Shown: in pieces, positions 1 to 5,586 of the stretch
How positions within the stretch are numbered: the first letter of the stretch is position 1
Layout of the letters: each line of letters starts with the position of its first letter
NCBI GenBank assembly: GCA_029571495.1
Contig: JAKPSO010000854.1
Span: forward strand, 1 to 8,250
Direction: 5' to 3'
DNA length: 8,250 nt
Source: Pseudomonadota bacterium
Lineage (GTDB): Bacteria > Pseudomonadota > Gammaproteobacteria > Burkholderiales > Casimicrobiaceae
Translations under genes and position numbers: made by a program
The notes under the pieces: generated by a model
What the model saw: only the letters and a program-made list of their open reading frames with translations
Told to the model about the DNA's origin: nothing
Database searches by the model: none

Positions 1-36
1 GCCAGTGACGACCACACATTTTTCTTTGAAACTCAT
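1..36 (-). CDS. Start of a probable short-chain dehydrogenase/reductase (partial, runs off left edge)
   Basis: Twelve codons read on the minus strand from an ATG at 36 to the window edge give MSFKEKCVVVTG. A short polar lead followed by a hydrophobic strand ending in V-V-T-G is the usual beginning of a Rossmann-fold SDR enzyme, where TG opens the TGxxxGxG cofactor loop; the rest of that loop lies outside the window. It is co-directional with the amidohydrolase upstream, with a 66-bp gap, so the two may be co-transcribed. No strong Shine-Dalgarno sequence is visible before the ATG. With only twelve residues the family call is inference from the pattern, and the substrate cannot be guessed. Confidence 0.55.
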   Translation of the reverse strand, partial: MSFKEKCVVVTG

Positions 37-102
37 AGCGCAATTAGCCCGCAATGTTGCCGATTCGCCATGATAGACAGAACGCGCCTCACCGGTCGCG
101 CA

Positions 103-1332
103 TCACACCAGCGCGCGCTCCCACACGCCGGCCTTCATGACCCCCGCGAGCGCCTTCGCGGAGTCGCAGAGAACGGTGATGTCTTGCACCGGGTCCCCGT
201 TCACAACGACCAAGTCGGCATGCGCGCCGGGGGCGATCACGCCGAGCTTGCCTTCTTGATTCAAAAGTTTGGCGGCGATACTCGTGGCGCCTTGCAAAAT
301 TTCCACCGCCGTTTGTACACCGGACCGGAGCTTCCATTCAATGTTTTGTTGCGGATGCATCGCACCGAGCAAGTCGGTGCCAAATGCGATCGGCACGCCG
401 TGTGCCTTTGCAATCGCGATGGCCTGCGTGCCAGCGTCTTTCACACGGTCGAGTTTTGCTAACTGCTCCGCGCTCCACAGCAATCGCTTGCCCTCGTCGC
501 CCAGCACGGCGTAGGTCGCAAGCGTGGGTACAAGATACGCGCCATGCGCTTTCATCACCTTGGCGGAGGCCTCGTCGAGCAAATTGCCGTGTTCGATTGA
601 GCGCACACCGCACTGCACCGCGCGGGTAATCGAGCGCGGCGAATAGGCGTGCGCCATCACGTACGTATTTGCGGCAGTCGCCTCCTCGCACGCAGCGGTG
701 AGTTCTTCGAGCGAGTACTGCGTTCCATCGATGGGATCAGTAGGGCTCGCCACACCACCGCCCGCCATGATCTTGATTTGGTTGGCGCCGCTTCGGAGCT
801 GCTCTCGCACAGCACGGCGCACTTCGGGTACGCCGTCGGCTAGGGCCGGAAACAAGCCCAAACCGGCGCATGTGCAAATGAACTCCTGCACGCCACGTGG
901 CCGGATGTCGGCGTGTCCTCCGGTTTGCGATAGCGGCGCACCCGCGAAAAACAGCCGTGGCCCACGCAGAAATCCGCGCTCAATCGCGAGTTGCACGCCG
1001 TAATCCGCGCCTGCCGCATCACGCACGGTCGTAAAGCCACGGTCCAACATGCCTTCAAGCACGTGCCTCGCCTGTGCCGTGATGTAGCTCGGCGGTTGCA
1101 TGGAAAGCTGCCACACATCATGGTGCACCGCCATAACGTGTACGTGACAGTCGATCAGGCCGGGCAGCACAGTGCGACCGCCCACGTCGACACTTGGCCC
1201 CGCGGGCGCCGCCTCTCCCGCGCGCAATACCGCCGAAATCTTGCCTTCGGCGACGACAATCGTCGCCGGTTCCCCGACGACACCGGCAATACTGTCGAAA
1301 ATTCGCGCGTTTCGGAGAATTTGTTGAGTCAT
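103..1332 (-). CDS. Metal-dependent amidohydrolase, imidazolonepropionase/prolidase-like (COG1228 type)
   Basis: This is a 409-residue cytoplasmic hydrolase of the amidohydrolase superfamily with no signal peptide. After a small N-terminal beta-sandwich part (about 1-57, including 'GGRTVLPGLIDCHVHVM'), the TIM-barrel shows the metal and catalytic set: HxH at His63/His65, 'SQTGGHAD' with His140, 'IKIMAGGGVASPTDP' with Lys187 as likely carboxylated bridging lysine, 'MAHAYS' with His228, 'SIEHGN' with His248 and 'FGTDLLG' with Asp320. The C-terminus returns to the sandwich ('GVIAPGAHADLVVVNGDP'). Relatives with the GGGVASPTDP stretch include dipeptidases/carboxypeptidases acting on Xaa-Pro or Xaa-Arg/Lys, so a peptidase-like role is plausible but the substrate is unproven. 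The frame could start at a GTG at 1341, but the ATG at 1332 has an AGGTGA ribosome site five bases upstream and is preferred. Confidence 0.9.
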   Translation of the reverse strand: MTQQILRNARIFDSIAGVVGEPATIVVAEGKISAVLRAGEAAPAGPSVDVGGRTVLPGLIDCHVHVMAVHHDVWQLSMQPPSYITAQARHVLEGMLDRGFTTVRDAAGADYGVQLAIERGFLRGPRLFFAGAPLSQTGGHADIRPRGVQEFICTCAGLGLFPALADGVPEVRRAVREQLRSGANQIKIMAGGGVASPTDPIDGTQYSLEELTAACEEATAANTYVMAHAYSPRSITRAVQCGVRSIEHGNLLDEASAKVMKAHGAYLVPTLATYAVLGDEGKRLLWSAEQLAKLDRVKDAGTQAIAIAKAHGVPIAFGTDLLGAMHPQQNIEWKLRSGVQTAVEILQGATSIAAKLLNQEGKLGVIAPGAHADLVVVNGDPVQDITVLCDSAKALAGVMKAGVWERALV

Positions 1333-1337
1333 TTCAA

Positions 1338-1343
1338 TCACCT
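1338..1343 (-). promoter_or_regulatory. Shine-Dalgarno site deciding the amidohydrolase start
   Basis: AGGTGA on the minus strand lies five bases before the ATG at 1332. It overlaps the alternative GTG at 1341, so translation from GTG would have to initiate inside the ribosome site itself. This supports the ATG start. Confidence 0.6.
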
Positions 1344-1381
1344 ACGGTGGGTTTCGACGTGCCGATACAAGGCAGATTTTG

Positions 1382-1410
1382 TTTACGTTGCGCGAGATAA
1401 AAGGTAAAAA
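1382..1410 (+). promoter_or_regulatory. Weak candidate promoter for the sigma factor gene in a divergent intergenic region
   Basis: TTTACG (1382-1387), 17 bases, TAAAAA (1405-1410) is a four-of-six match to both sigma-70 hexamers, about 20 bases before the sigma factor start. On the opposite strand, TTTACC (1408-1403) and TAAACA (1384-1379), also 17 bases apart, overlap it and could serve the amidohydrolase. The overlap would make the two directions compete. The matches are modest and the call is inference. Confidence 0.3.
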
Positions 1411-1431
1411 GACGATTCTTAGCGGAAAACT

Positions 1432-2007
1432 ATGCCAACCGTCACCCCTGAACTTTTCCAATTAGCCGCCAATGGCGATGCCGCGGCGATGAGCGCGCTC
1501 TATTCGGAACTGTATCCCGAAATCAAACGTGTGGCCCGTGCCCGTCTCGCTCAAGCGGGCGGCGTAACAGGACTCAACGCGACGGCGTTGGTGCATGAAG
1601 GCTTCATGCGCATGGCTGAACGCGAGGGGCTGATGGGCGACACGCGGGTGCAATTTTTCGCATACGTCGGAAAAGTCTTGCGTTCGATCGTGATCGATTT
1701 CGTCCGTGCACGCGACGCCGAAAAGCGCGGCGGTGGCGTCACGCTGTTGACGCTGTCGCATGCCGACTCGGCGCCCGACAGCTGGCTTCCTGCGATGGAC
1801 GTTTTCGCGCTCGACCAAGCGTTAGAGCGGCTCAAGCTCATCGATGAAGGTATGTACCAGACCTCCGAGCTGCATTTTTTCTGCGGCATGACGATTGAAG
1901 AAACGGCCGAAGCACGCGGCATTTCGACGCGGACCGTGAATCGAGAGATCACTAAAGCCCGCGCGCTGCTCGCGGAGTGGCTTGACGTCGCCAACGCTCG
2001 CGTTTAA
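1432..2007 (+). CDS. ECF-type RNA polymerase sigma factor, kinase-linked (ECF43-like, Sig-70_X6 family)
   Basis: This is a 191-residue sigma factor with region 2 (about residues 18-98) and region 4 (about 128-186). Region 4 ends in a helix-turn-helix, 'MTIEETAEARGISTRTVNRE' at 153-172. Region 2 carries 'NATALVHEGFMRM' at 49-61, the hallmark of the TIGR02999/PF07638 group. Where ordinary ECF factors have the acidic D-A-E-D of region 2.2, this protein has N-A-T-A with Thr51. In known relatives (EcfP of Vibrio, EcfK of Xanthomonas) the cognate kinase phosphorylates a threonine in region 2.2, replacing the missing charge needed to bind RNA polymerase. No anti-sigma gene is present, and the kinase gene follows 69 bp downstream on the same strand, so the two probably form an operon. 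The ATG at 1432 has only a weak AGCGGA site before it. Target promoters are unknown. Confidence 0.92.
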   Translation: MPTVTPELFQLAANGDAAAMSALYSELYPEIKRVARARLAQAGGVTGLNATALVHEGFMRMAEREGLMGDTRVQFFAYVGKVLRSIVIDFVRARDAEKRGGGVTLLTLSHADSAPDSWLPAMDVFALDQALERLKLIDEGMYQTSELHFFCGMTIEETAEARGISTRTVNREITKARALLAEWLDVANARV

Positions 2008-2011
2008 CGCA

Positions 2012-2039
2012 GCGTTCCCGAACGCAGTGTTGATCACTG
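2012..2039 (+). other. Pair of abutting hairpins in the sigma-kinase gap
   Basis: The 69-bp gap between the two genes contains GCGTTC-CC-GAACGC (2012-2025) and, sharing its last base, CAGTG-TTGAT-CACTG (2025-2039). No T-run follows, so this is not a standard terminator. It could lower read-through or protect mRNA ends and so set the sigma:kinase ratio. It could also be chance. Confidence 0.35.
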
Positions 2040-2076
2040 GCGCAACTTTCACGTCATTCGCGTCCTTTACAGGGCA

Positions 2077-5037
2077 ATGACTGACTCCCCAAGCCCGCCC
2101 ACGCCTACAGCGTCCGAATTTGATGCGGCGCTGTGGAAGGCTGTGAACGCGGCGTTCGACGAAGCGCTGGAAACCGACGAACTCTCGCGTCCGGCGTTTC
2201 TCGCGCAACTCGCCAAGGGCGACCCGCGCGTCGCCAACGAAGTCCGGCGACTGCTCGGCCGCGCACACGCGCAAACTCTCGTCACCAACGTCGTGCGACA
2301 CCCGCTGGCCGGCCTGACGACGCAGCTGGCGCCGGTCATCGGAACAACGGCCGAGAAGGGATTTGACGACCTTTTGCAGCGCGCTTTACGAGCGGACAGA
2401 GCACGCGCGAAGTACAAGCGGCACGCGGGCGAGCTTTGTGGCGCGTGGCGGCTCGAGGAAATCATTGGCGTCGGCGGGATGGGCGAAGTGTGGCTCGCGA
2501 CGCGCGCCGACGGCCTTTATCACGCCAAAGCAGCCGTGAAGTTCCTCAAATCCGATGGCGACAGCGAACGCTTTGAAGCGCGCTTTGCGCAAGAGCGCGC
2601 GCTCCTTGCGCGGCTCAATCATCCGGGCATTGCCCGCCTGATCGACGCGGGTCGATTGTTCGGACAGCCCTTTCTCGTCCTCGAATACATCGAAGGCAGT
2701 CCGCTTCTTAACTACGTCGCCGAACACGCGAAAACGGTAGACGCGCGCGTTGCCATCATTCGCGAAATCGGCGAAGCGGTCGCGTACGCACACTCGCAAC
2801 TCGTCGTACACCGTGACCTCAAACCGTCAAACGTGTTGGTAACGCCGAGCGGCCGTGCCAAGCTGCTCGATTTCGGCGTCGCGGGGCTGCTCGAAAAGAC
2901 CGAACACGAGGAAACGACAAGCTCCGAAGTCACGAAGATCGCGGGCCGCGGCCTCACCGTCGAGTACGCCGCGCCCGAACTAATCACCGGCGAAGCCTCC
3001 GGCGTGGCCAGCGACATTTACTCGCTCGCAAGTCTCGCCTACCACCTCCTCGCCGGTCATCGCGCGCACACGCCCGAGAAGCCTGGCCGCGCGGCGCTGG
3101 AGCATGCCGTACTGCATCTCGTGCCACAACGGGTTTCGGAAGCCGCGAAAGCGCGTCCGCCGCAAAACACCAAAGACAACATAGCGCCGCCCACTGACGC
3201 CGCGCGCCTCGTGGGCGACATCGACGCCATCATCGCACGCGCCATGCGCATCGACCCTGCGGACCGTTACCGCTCAATGGAGGCGTTTGTCTCCGACTTA
3301 CGCCGCTGGGCCGAGCGTCGCCCCATCGCCGCGCGTCGTGAGGATCGCAGCTACCGCACCAGACTCTGGCTGCGTAGAAATTGGCTCCCCGTCGGACTCA
3401 CAGCGACTCTCATTGCAGCGCTGGCCGCCGGCTTGGTTGTTTCCATTTCGCAGTACCAGCGCGCACAAACCGAAGCGGTAAGGGCCAATCAAGCGACCGA
3501 GTTTCTCGTAGACATTTTCCGAAAAGCGGATCCCGATTTTCATGGCGGGCAATGGGCCAGCAGTTCCGTGTTACTCGAACAAGCGCGCACCGAAGTAGGC
3601 AGCCGCTTCTCGGGGGTTCCAGAAACTCAAGAACGCCTAAACGCCACGCTGGCAAATCTCTACACGTCACTCGGGCGCAACGGCGATGCGCTGCCGTTAG
3701 CGGAGCAGTCGTATGCGAGTGCCGCCTCATTGTTTGGCCCTGACTCGCCGCGCGCCCTAGCCGCGGAGACTACGCTTTGCCTCATTCTCGCGCGATCAGA
3801 TCGCGGTAGAGAAGCCTTAAAGCGCGTTGACCACCTGCTCGCCGCGACCGAGCGGCATTCAAAGTCGCAGCCGAACTTGTACCGTTCCGCGCTGCTTAGC
3901 GCCGTGTCCGTATACAACGACGGGGGACAACCGGACAAAGCTGAAAAGGCGCTGAGCCGGTACAGCGAATTCATCGAAAAATCAGGACAAAAAACCACCT
4001 GGGACGAGGCAGAAATTGACGGCGAGCGCGCGGCAATTTTCGCAGTGAAAGGAGACTTACTCAACGAATTCGCGCTGCTCAAAAAGCACGAATCCACTTA
4101 TTTGCATCCACCGGAAAACAAGACCAAAGCGGGACTTGGTTACCTGAGTAATTTAATCGCAGTGCAACTGGCGGTGGGAGATACCACCGGCCTTCAGGAG
4201 CGCGCGGTCGCACTTATTGCCAAGTGGGACAATCTCGCCGGGCGCAACAATCGACACAGTCTACAAGTTCTCGACGAAATTGCCTTCTTCGAAATGCGCC
4301 ATGGATCGCCGACCGCAGCGAATCGTGCGTATCAGGATCGTGTCGATCGTTTGGCTAGCGGTCCGAACCTGGACCTCGCTGTGGAGTATGCGAAGCTCGA
4401 TTTGTTAGAAGTTGACACACTCTTCGCGCTGGCACCGAGCGCCGATTTGCGCCGACGCTTCGACCAACTCTTGGCGGTAACCAACGCTCCGGCAAACCAA
4501 GCAGCAGCGCGACGACTGTTTCGTTTCCGTTGGCGGTTGCTTTACGTCGCGGCGGCGCTTAACAATGTCGCAGCGATGGAGCAGCTGTTCGCTCAAGTCA
4601 GCGCGTTCGTGAATTCGGAGAAGTTGTCGGACGGCCCGGACTTCCGCTCGTACGAATCGGCCCGAAATACGTTGGCGATCGCGCAGGGCCGGCTGAAGGA
4701 TGTCGTACCCGCTCTCTACCGACAGTTCAAGACACGCAAACCGCAACGTGGCGCGTACCAGTACTTCGCGTTCACCACTCGTGTAGCGTTGTTGTTGGCG
4801 CTTGCGGATGCACCGGAAGCCCAGGAAGTACTTCGCACTGCACAAGAATCTCGACCTAAAGAGTTAGGTGATCAGCACCGAGTGGTGCTGGCGCTTCGCT
4901 ACGCGGAAGCGATCGCGTCGAGCAAAGATACCGACAGCAAAGCCGCGCTTGCAGCTCGCGAACGATTCGCCAACGCTGTGGGCCGCGAATCGGCGTCTGA
5001 CGTACCGGCCACATTACAAGGGCTGTTCTTCTACTGA
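2077..5037 (+). CDS. Transmembrane Ser/Thr protein kinase with periplasmic TPR-like domain, partner of the ECF sigma factor
   Basis: This 986-residue kinase begins with an N-terminal helical segment (about 14-64, 'DELSRPAFLAQLAKGDP') typical of kinases of this architecture. The PknB/Hanks-type catalytic domain spans about 124-412. It has glycine loop GVGGMGEVW (131-139), catalytic Lys155 in AVKFLK, helix-C Glu173, HRDLKPSN (245-252, an RD kinase), DFG (265-267), a Ser/Thr-rich activation loop with Thr294 before AAPE (298-301), and DIYSLA (313-318). All catalytic residues are present. One transmembrane helix lies at about 436-457 after an Arg-rich stretch, so residues 458-986 should be outside the cytoplasm. 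They are helical and TPR-like, for example 523-556 and 565-630. The likely role is to sense an envelope or extracellular cue and phosphorylate the sigma factor. The start codon has AGGG only a few bases upstream, and no better in-frame start exists. The input signal is unknown. Confidence 0.92.
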   Translation: MTDSPSPPTPTASEFDAALWKAVNAAFDEALETDELSRPAFLAQLAKGDPRVANEVRRLLGRAHAQTLVTNVVRHPLAGLTTQLAPVIGTTAEKGFDDLLQRALRADRARAKYKRHAGELCGAWRLEEIIGVGGMGEVWLATRADGLYHAKAAVKFLKSDGDSERFEARFAQERALLARLNHPGIARLIDAGRLFGQPFLVLEYIEGSPLLNYVAEHAKTVDARVAIIREIGEAVAYAHSQLVVHRDLKPSNVLVTPSGRAKLLDFGVAGLLEKTEHEETTSSEVTKIAGRGLTVEYAAPELITGEASGVASDIYSLASLAYHLLAGHRAHTPEKPGRAALEHAVLHLVPQRVSEAAKARPPQNTKDNIAPPTDAARLVGDIDAIIARAMRIDPADRYRSMEAFVSDLRRWAERRPIAARREDRSYRTRLWLRRNWLPVGLTATLIAALAAGLVVSISQYQRAQTEAVRANQATEFLVDIFRKADPDFHGGQWASSSVLLEQARTEVGSRFSGVPETQERLNATLANLYTSLGRNGDALPLAEQSYASAASLFGPDSPRALAAETTLCLILARSDRGREALKRVDHLLAATERHSKSQPNLYRSALLSAVSVYNDGGQPDKAEKALSRYSEFIEKSGQKTTWDEAEIDGERAAIFAVKGDLLNEFALLKKHESTYLHPPENKTKAGLGYLSNLIAVQLAVGDTTGLQERAVALIAKWDNLAGRNNRHSLQVLDEIAFFEMRHGSPTAANRAYQDRVDRLASGPNLDLAVEYAKLDLLEVDTLFALAPSADLRRRFDQLLAVTNAPANQAAARRLFRFRWRLLYVAAALNNVAAMEQLFAQVSAFVNSEKLSDGPDFRSYESARNTLAIAQGRLKDVVPALYRQFKTRKPQRGAYQYFAFTTRVALLLALADAPEAQEVLRTAQESRPKELGDQHRVVLALRYAEAIASSKDTDSKAALAARERFANAVGRESASDVPATLQGLFFY

Positions 5038-5081
5038 CGCGGGATCGCCAGCGCTACAAAAAATAGTCCGGAAAAAATCTC

Positions 5082-5101
5082 TGCGACGGTGTCGCATTTT
5101 T
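5082..5101 (+). terminator. Intrinsic terminator of the sigma-kinase unit
   Basis: TGCGAC-GGT-GTCGCA followed by TTTTT, a perfect six-base stem with a tight three-base loop, starts 44 bases after the kinase stop codon. An A-run lies on its 5' side (5071-5077). It separates the kinase transcript from the putative small RNA that follows. Confidence 0.7.
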
Positions 5102-5126
5102 GAACGGCATCGCGTCTTTATAGATA
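5100..5126 (+). promoter_or_regulatory. Candidate promoter of the putative small RNA
   Basis: TTGAAC (5100-5105) and TAGATA (5121-5126) resemble sigma-70 -35 and -10 hexamers. The 15-base spacer is short; other -10 registers (such as GATAAG at 17 bases) are weaker. It sits directly after the kinase terminator, where an independent transcript would need a promoter. Transcription would begin at about 5132. Confidence 0.35.
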
Positions 5127-5131
5127 AGGCC

Positions 5132-5308
5132 TCTGCAACCTCAACTGCGGTGGCTCCGGTAGCGCGCTTTGCAACGAGTGCGTGTGCCGCTGGCGCTCCC
5201 CGCGCCGGCACCTGCGGTCCCTCCCCCGGTGACCGCAATGCGTGTGCGGCCCCCTCCCCGCACGCACGCAACACCTCACGAGCCCGTCGTTGACGGGCTC
5301 TTTTTTTT
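5132..5308 (+). ncRNA. Putative small RNA with three C-rich stem-loops and its own terminator (5' end approximate)
   Basis: Three consecutive hairpins present cytosine-rich loops. Stem-loop A (5184-5211) is GTGCC, three-base bulge GCT, GGCGC, loop TCCCC, GCGCC, GGCAC. Stem-loop B (5213-5237) is TGCGGTC/GACCGCA around an 11-base loop beginning CCTCCCCC. Stem-loop C (5240-5269) is GCGT+GTGCGG paired with CCGCAC+ACGC (two-base bulge) around CCCCCTCC. An intrinsic terminator follows at once (5280-5308). A weaker fold is possible near 5145-5164. Loops B and C contain CCUCC, complementary to the GGAGG ribosome-binding sequence. C-rich-loop small RNAs that bind G-rich translation starts are known, notably sX13 of Xanthomonas; homology to it is not shown here. 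No credible coding frame fits the stretch. Alternatively it could be an untranslated leader ending in an attenuator upstream of aroG, though 278 bases separate terminator and gene. Confidence 0.55.
5280..5308 (+). terminator. Strong intrinsic terminator ending the putative small RNA
   Basis: GAGCCCGTC-GTT-GACGGGCTC is a perfect nine-base stem followed by eight T residues (5301-5308), a textbook Rho-independent terminator on the plus strand. The other strand lacks a T-run, so it is directional. The kinase gene already has its own terminator 180 bases upstream, so this one must serve a separate transcript. Confidence 0.9.
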
Positions 5309-5336
5309 GCCGGAAGTCCGGTACGCCTTTTATAAC
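5307..5336 (+). promoter_or_regulatory. Candidate distal promoter for aroG
   Basis: TTGCCG (5307-5312), 18 bases, TATAAC (5331-5336) matches the sigma-70 consensus at four and five of six positions. It overlaps the end of the preceding terminator and would yield a leader of about 240 nt. A CCGGA-AG-TCCGG palindrome (5310-5321) lies within the spacer. Confidence 0.4.
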
Positions 5337-5513
5337 GTAACGACTGTTCTACGGTCGTTCGCGCCATGTTTTTCAGTAAGTCGACTAGCGGTGATTTGTC
5401 CCGCTAATCGCCGCACCACGGTCGAAAGCGTGATAAAGCCAATTTATTGCAAACTCTATTTTTAGACACATTACGTCTCTGAATTCTTTTTCTAAGCAAC
5501 AATATTCTTTCTA

Positions 5514-5528
5514 GTCGAACATTTCGAC
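5514..5528. promoter_or_regulatory. Perfect palindrome upstream of aroG, possible operator
   Basis: GTCGAA-CAT-TTCGAC is a perfect six-base inverted repeat with a three-base centre, ending 58 bases before the aroG start codon. Its TCGACA (5524-5529) also resembles a -35 hexamer, although no good -10 sits at 17 bases. A dimeric repressor site is plausible; it is not a clear match to the E. coli TrpR or TyrR boxes as I know them. Confidence 0.3.
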
Positions 5529-5575
5529 AACTACGCGCAATTTTCTTGCTTAACGTAAAATCATTGCATCGCAAC

Positions 5576-5580
5576 AAGGA
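5576..5580 (+). promoter_or_regulatory. Shine-Dalgarno site of aroG
   Basis: AAGGA lies six bases before the ATG at 5587, the clearest ribosome site in the window. It fixes the start of the DAHP synthase. Confidence 0.75.
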
Positions 5581-5586
5581 AATGTT

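Larger units (their letters stand above)
5309..5586 (+). other. AT-richer promoter/leader region upstream of aroG
   Basis: This 278-base stretch is clearly richer in A and T than its surroundings. It holds a candidate promoter at its left end, a ten-pair hairpin with one G-U pair (5339-5359, loop TCT), and two mutually exclusive hairpins. Those are TAGCGG/CCGCTA (5386-5391 with 5401-5406) and GCGGTGAT/ATCGCCGC (5388-5395 with 5407-5414, one G-U pair). It also holds a 15-bp palindrome (5514-5528). A 13-codon frame (5366-5407) begins Met-Phe-Phe but lacks a ribosome site. I see no tRNA and no real protein gene. Control of aroG by these elements is inference. Confidence 0.5.

Noticed and set aside
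1333..1341. GTG start for the amidohydrolase at 1341
   Set aside because: The GTG lies within the AGGTGA ribosome site that is correctly spaced for the ATG at 1332.
5128..5308. 6S RNA as identity of the putative small RNA
   Set aside because: Length is similar and a GGCGCTCC stretch recalls 6S, but the 5' and 3' ends do not pair into the long closing stem and there is no large central bubble. Instead there are separate short stem-loops and a terminator.
5014..5465. Short open frames on both strands across the kinase-aroG intergenic region (5169-5465 plus, 5014-5367 minus)
   Set aside because: They are Arg/Pro/Ala-rich and cross the two terminators. They fit structured RNA read as protein better than real genes.
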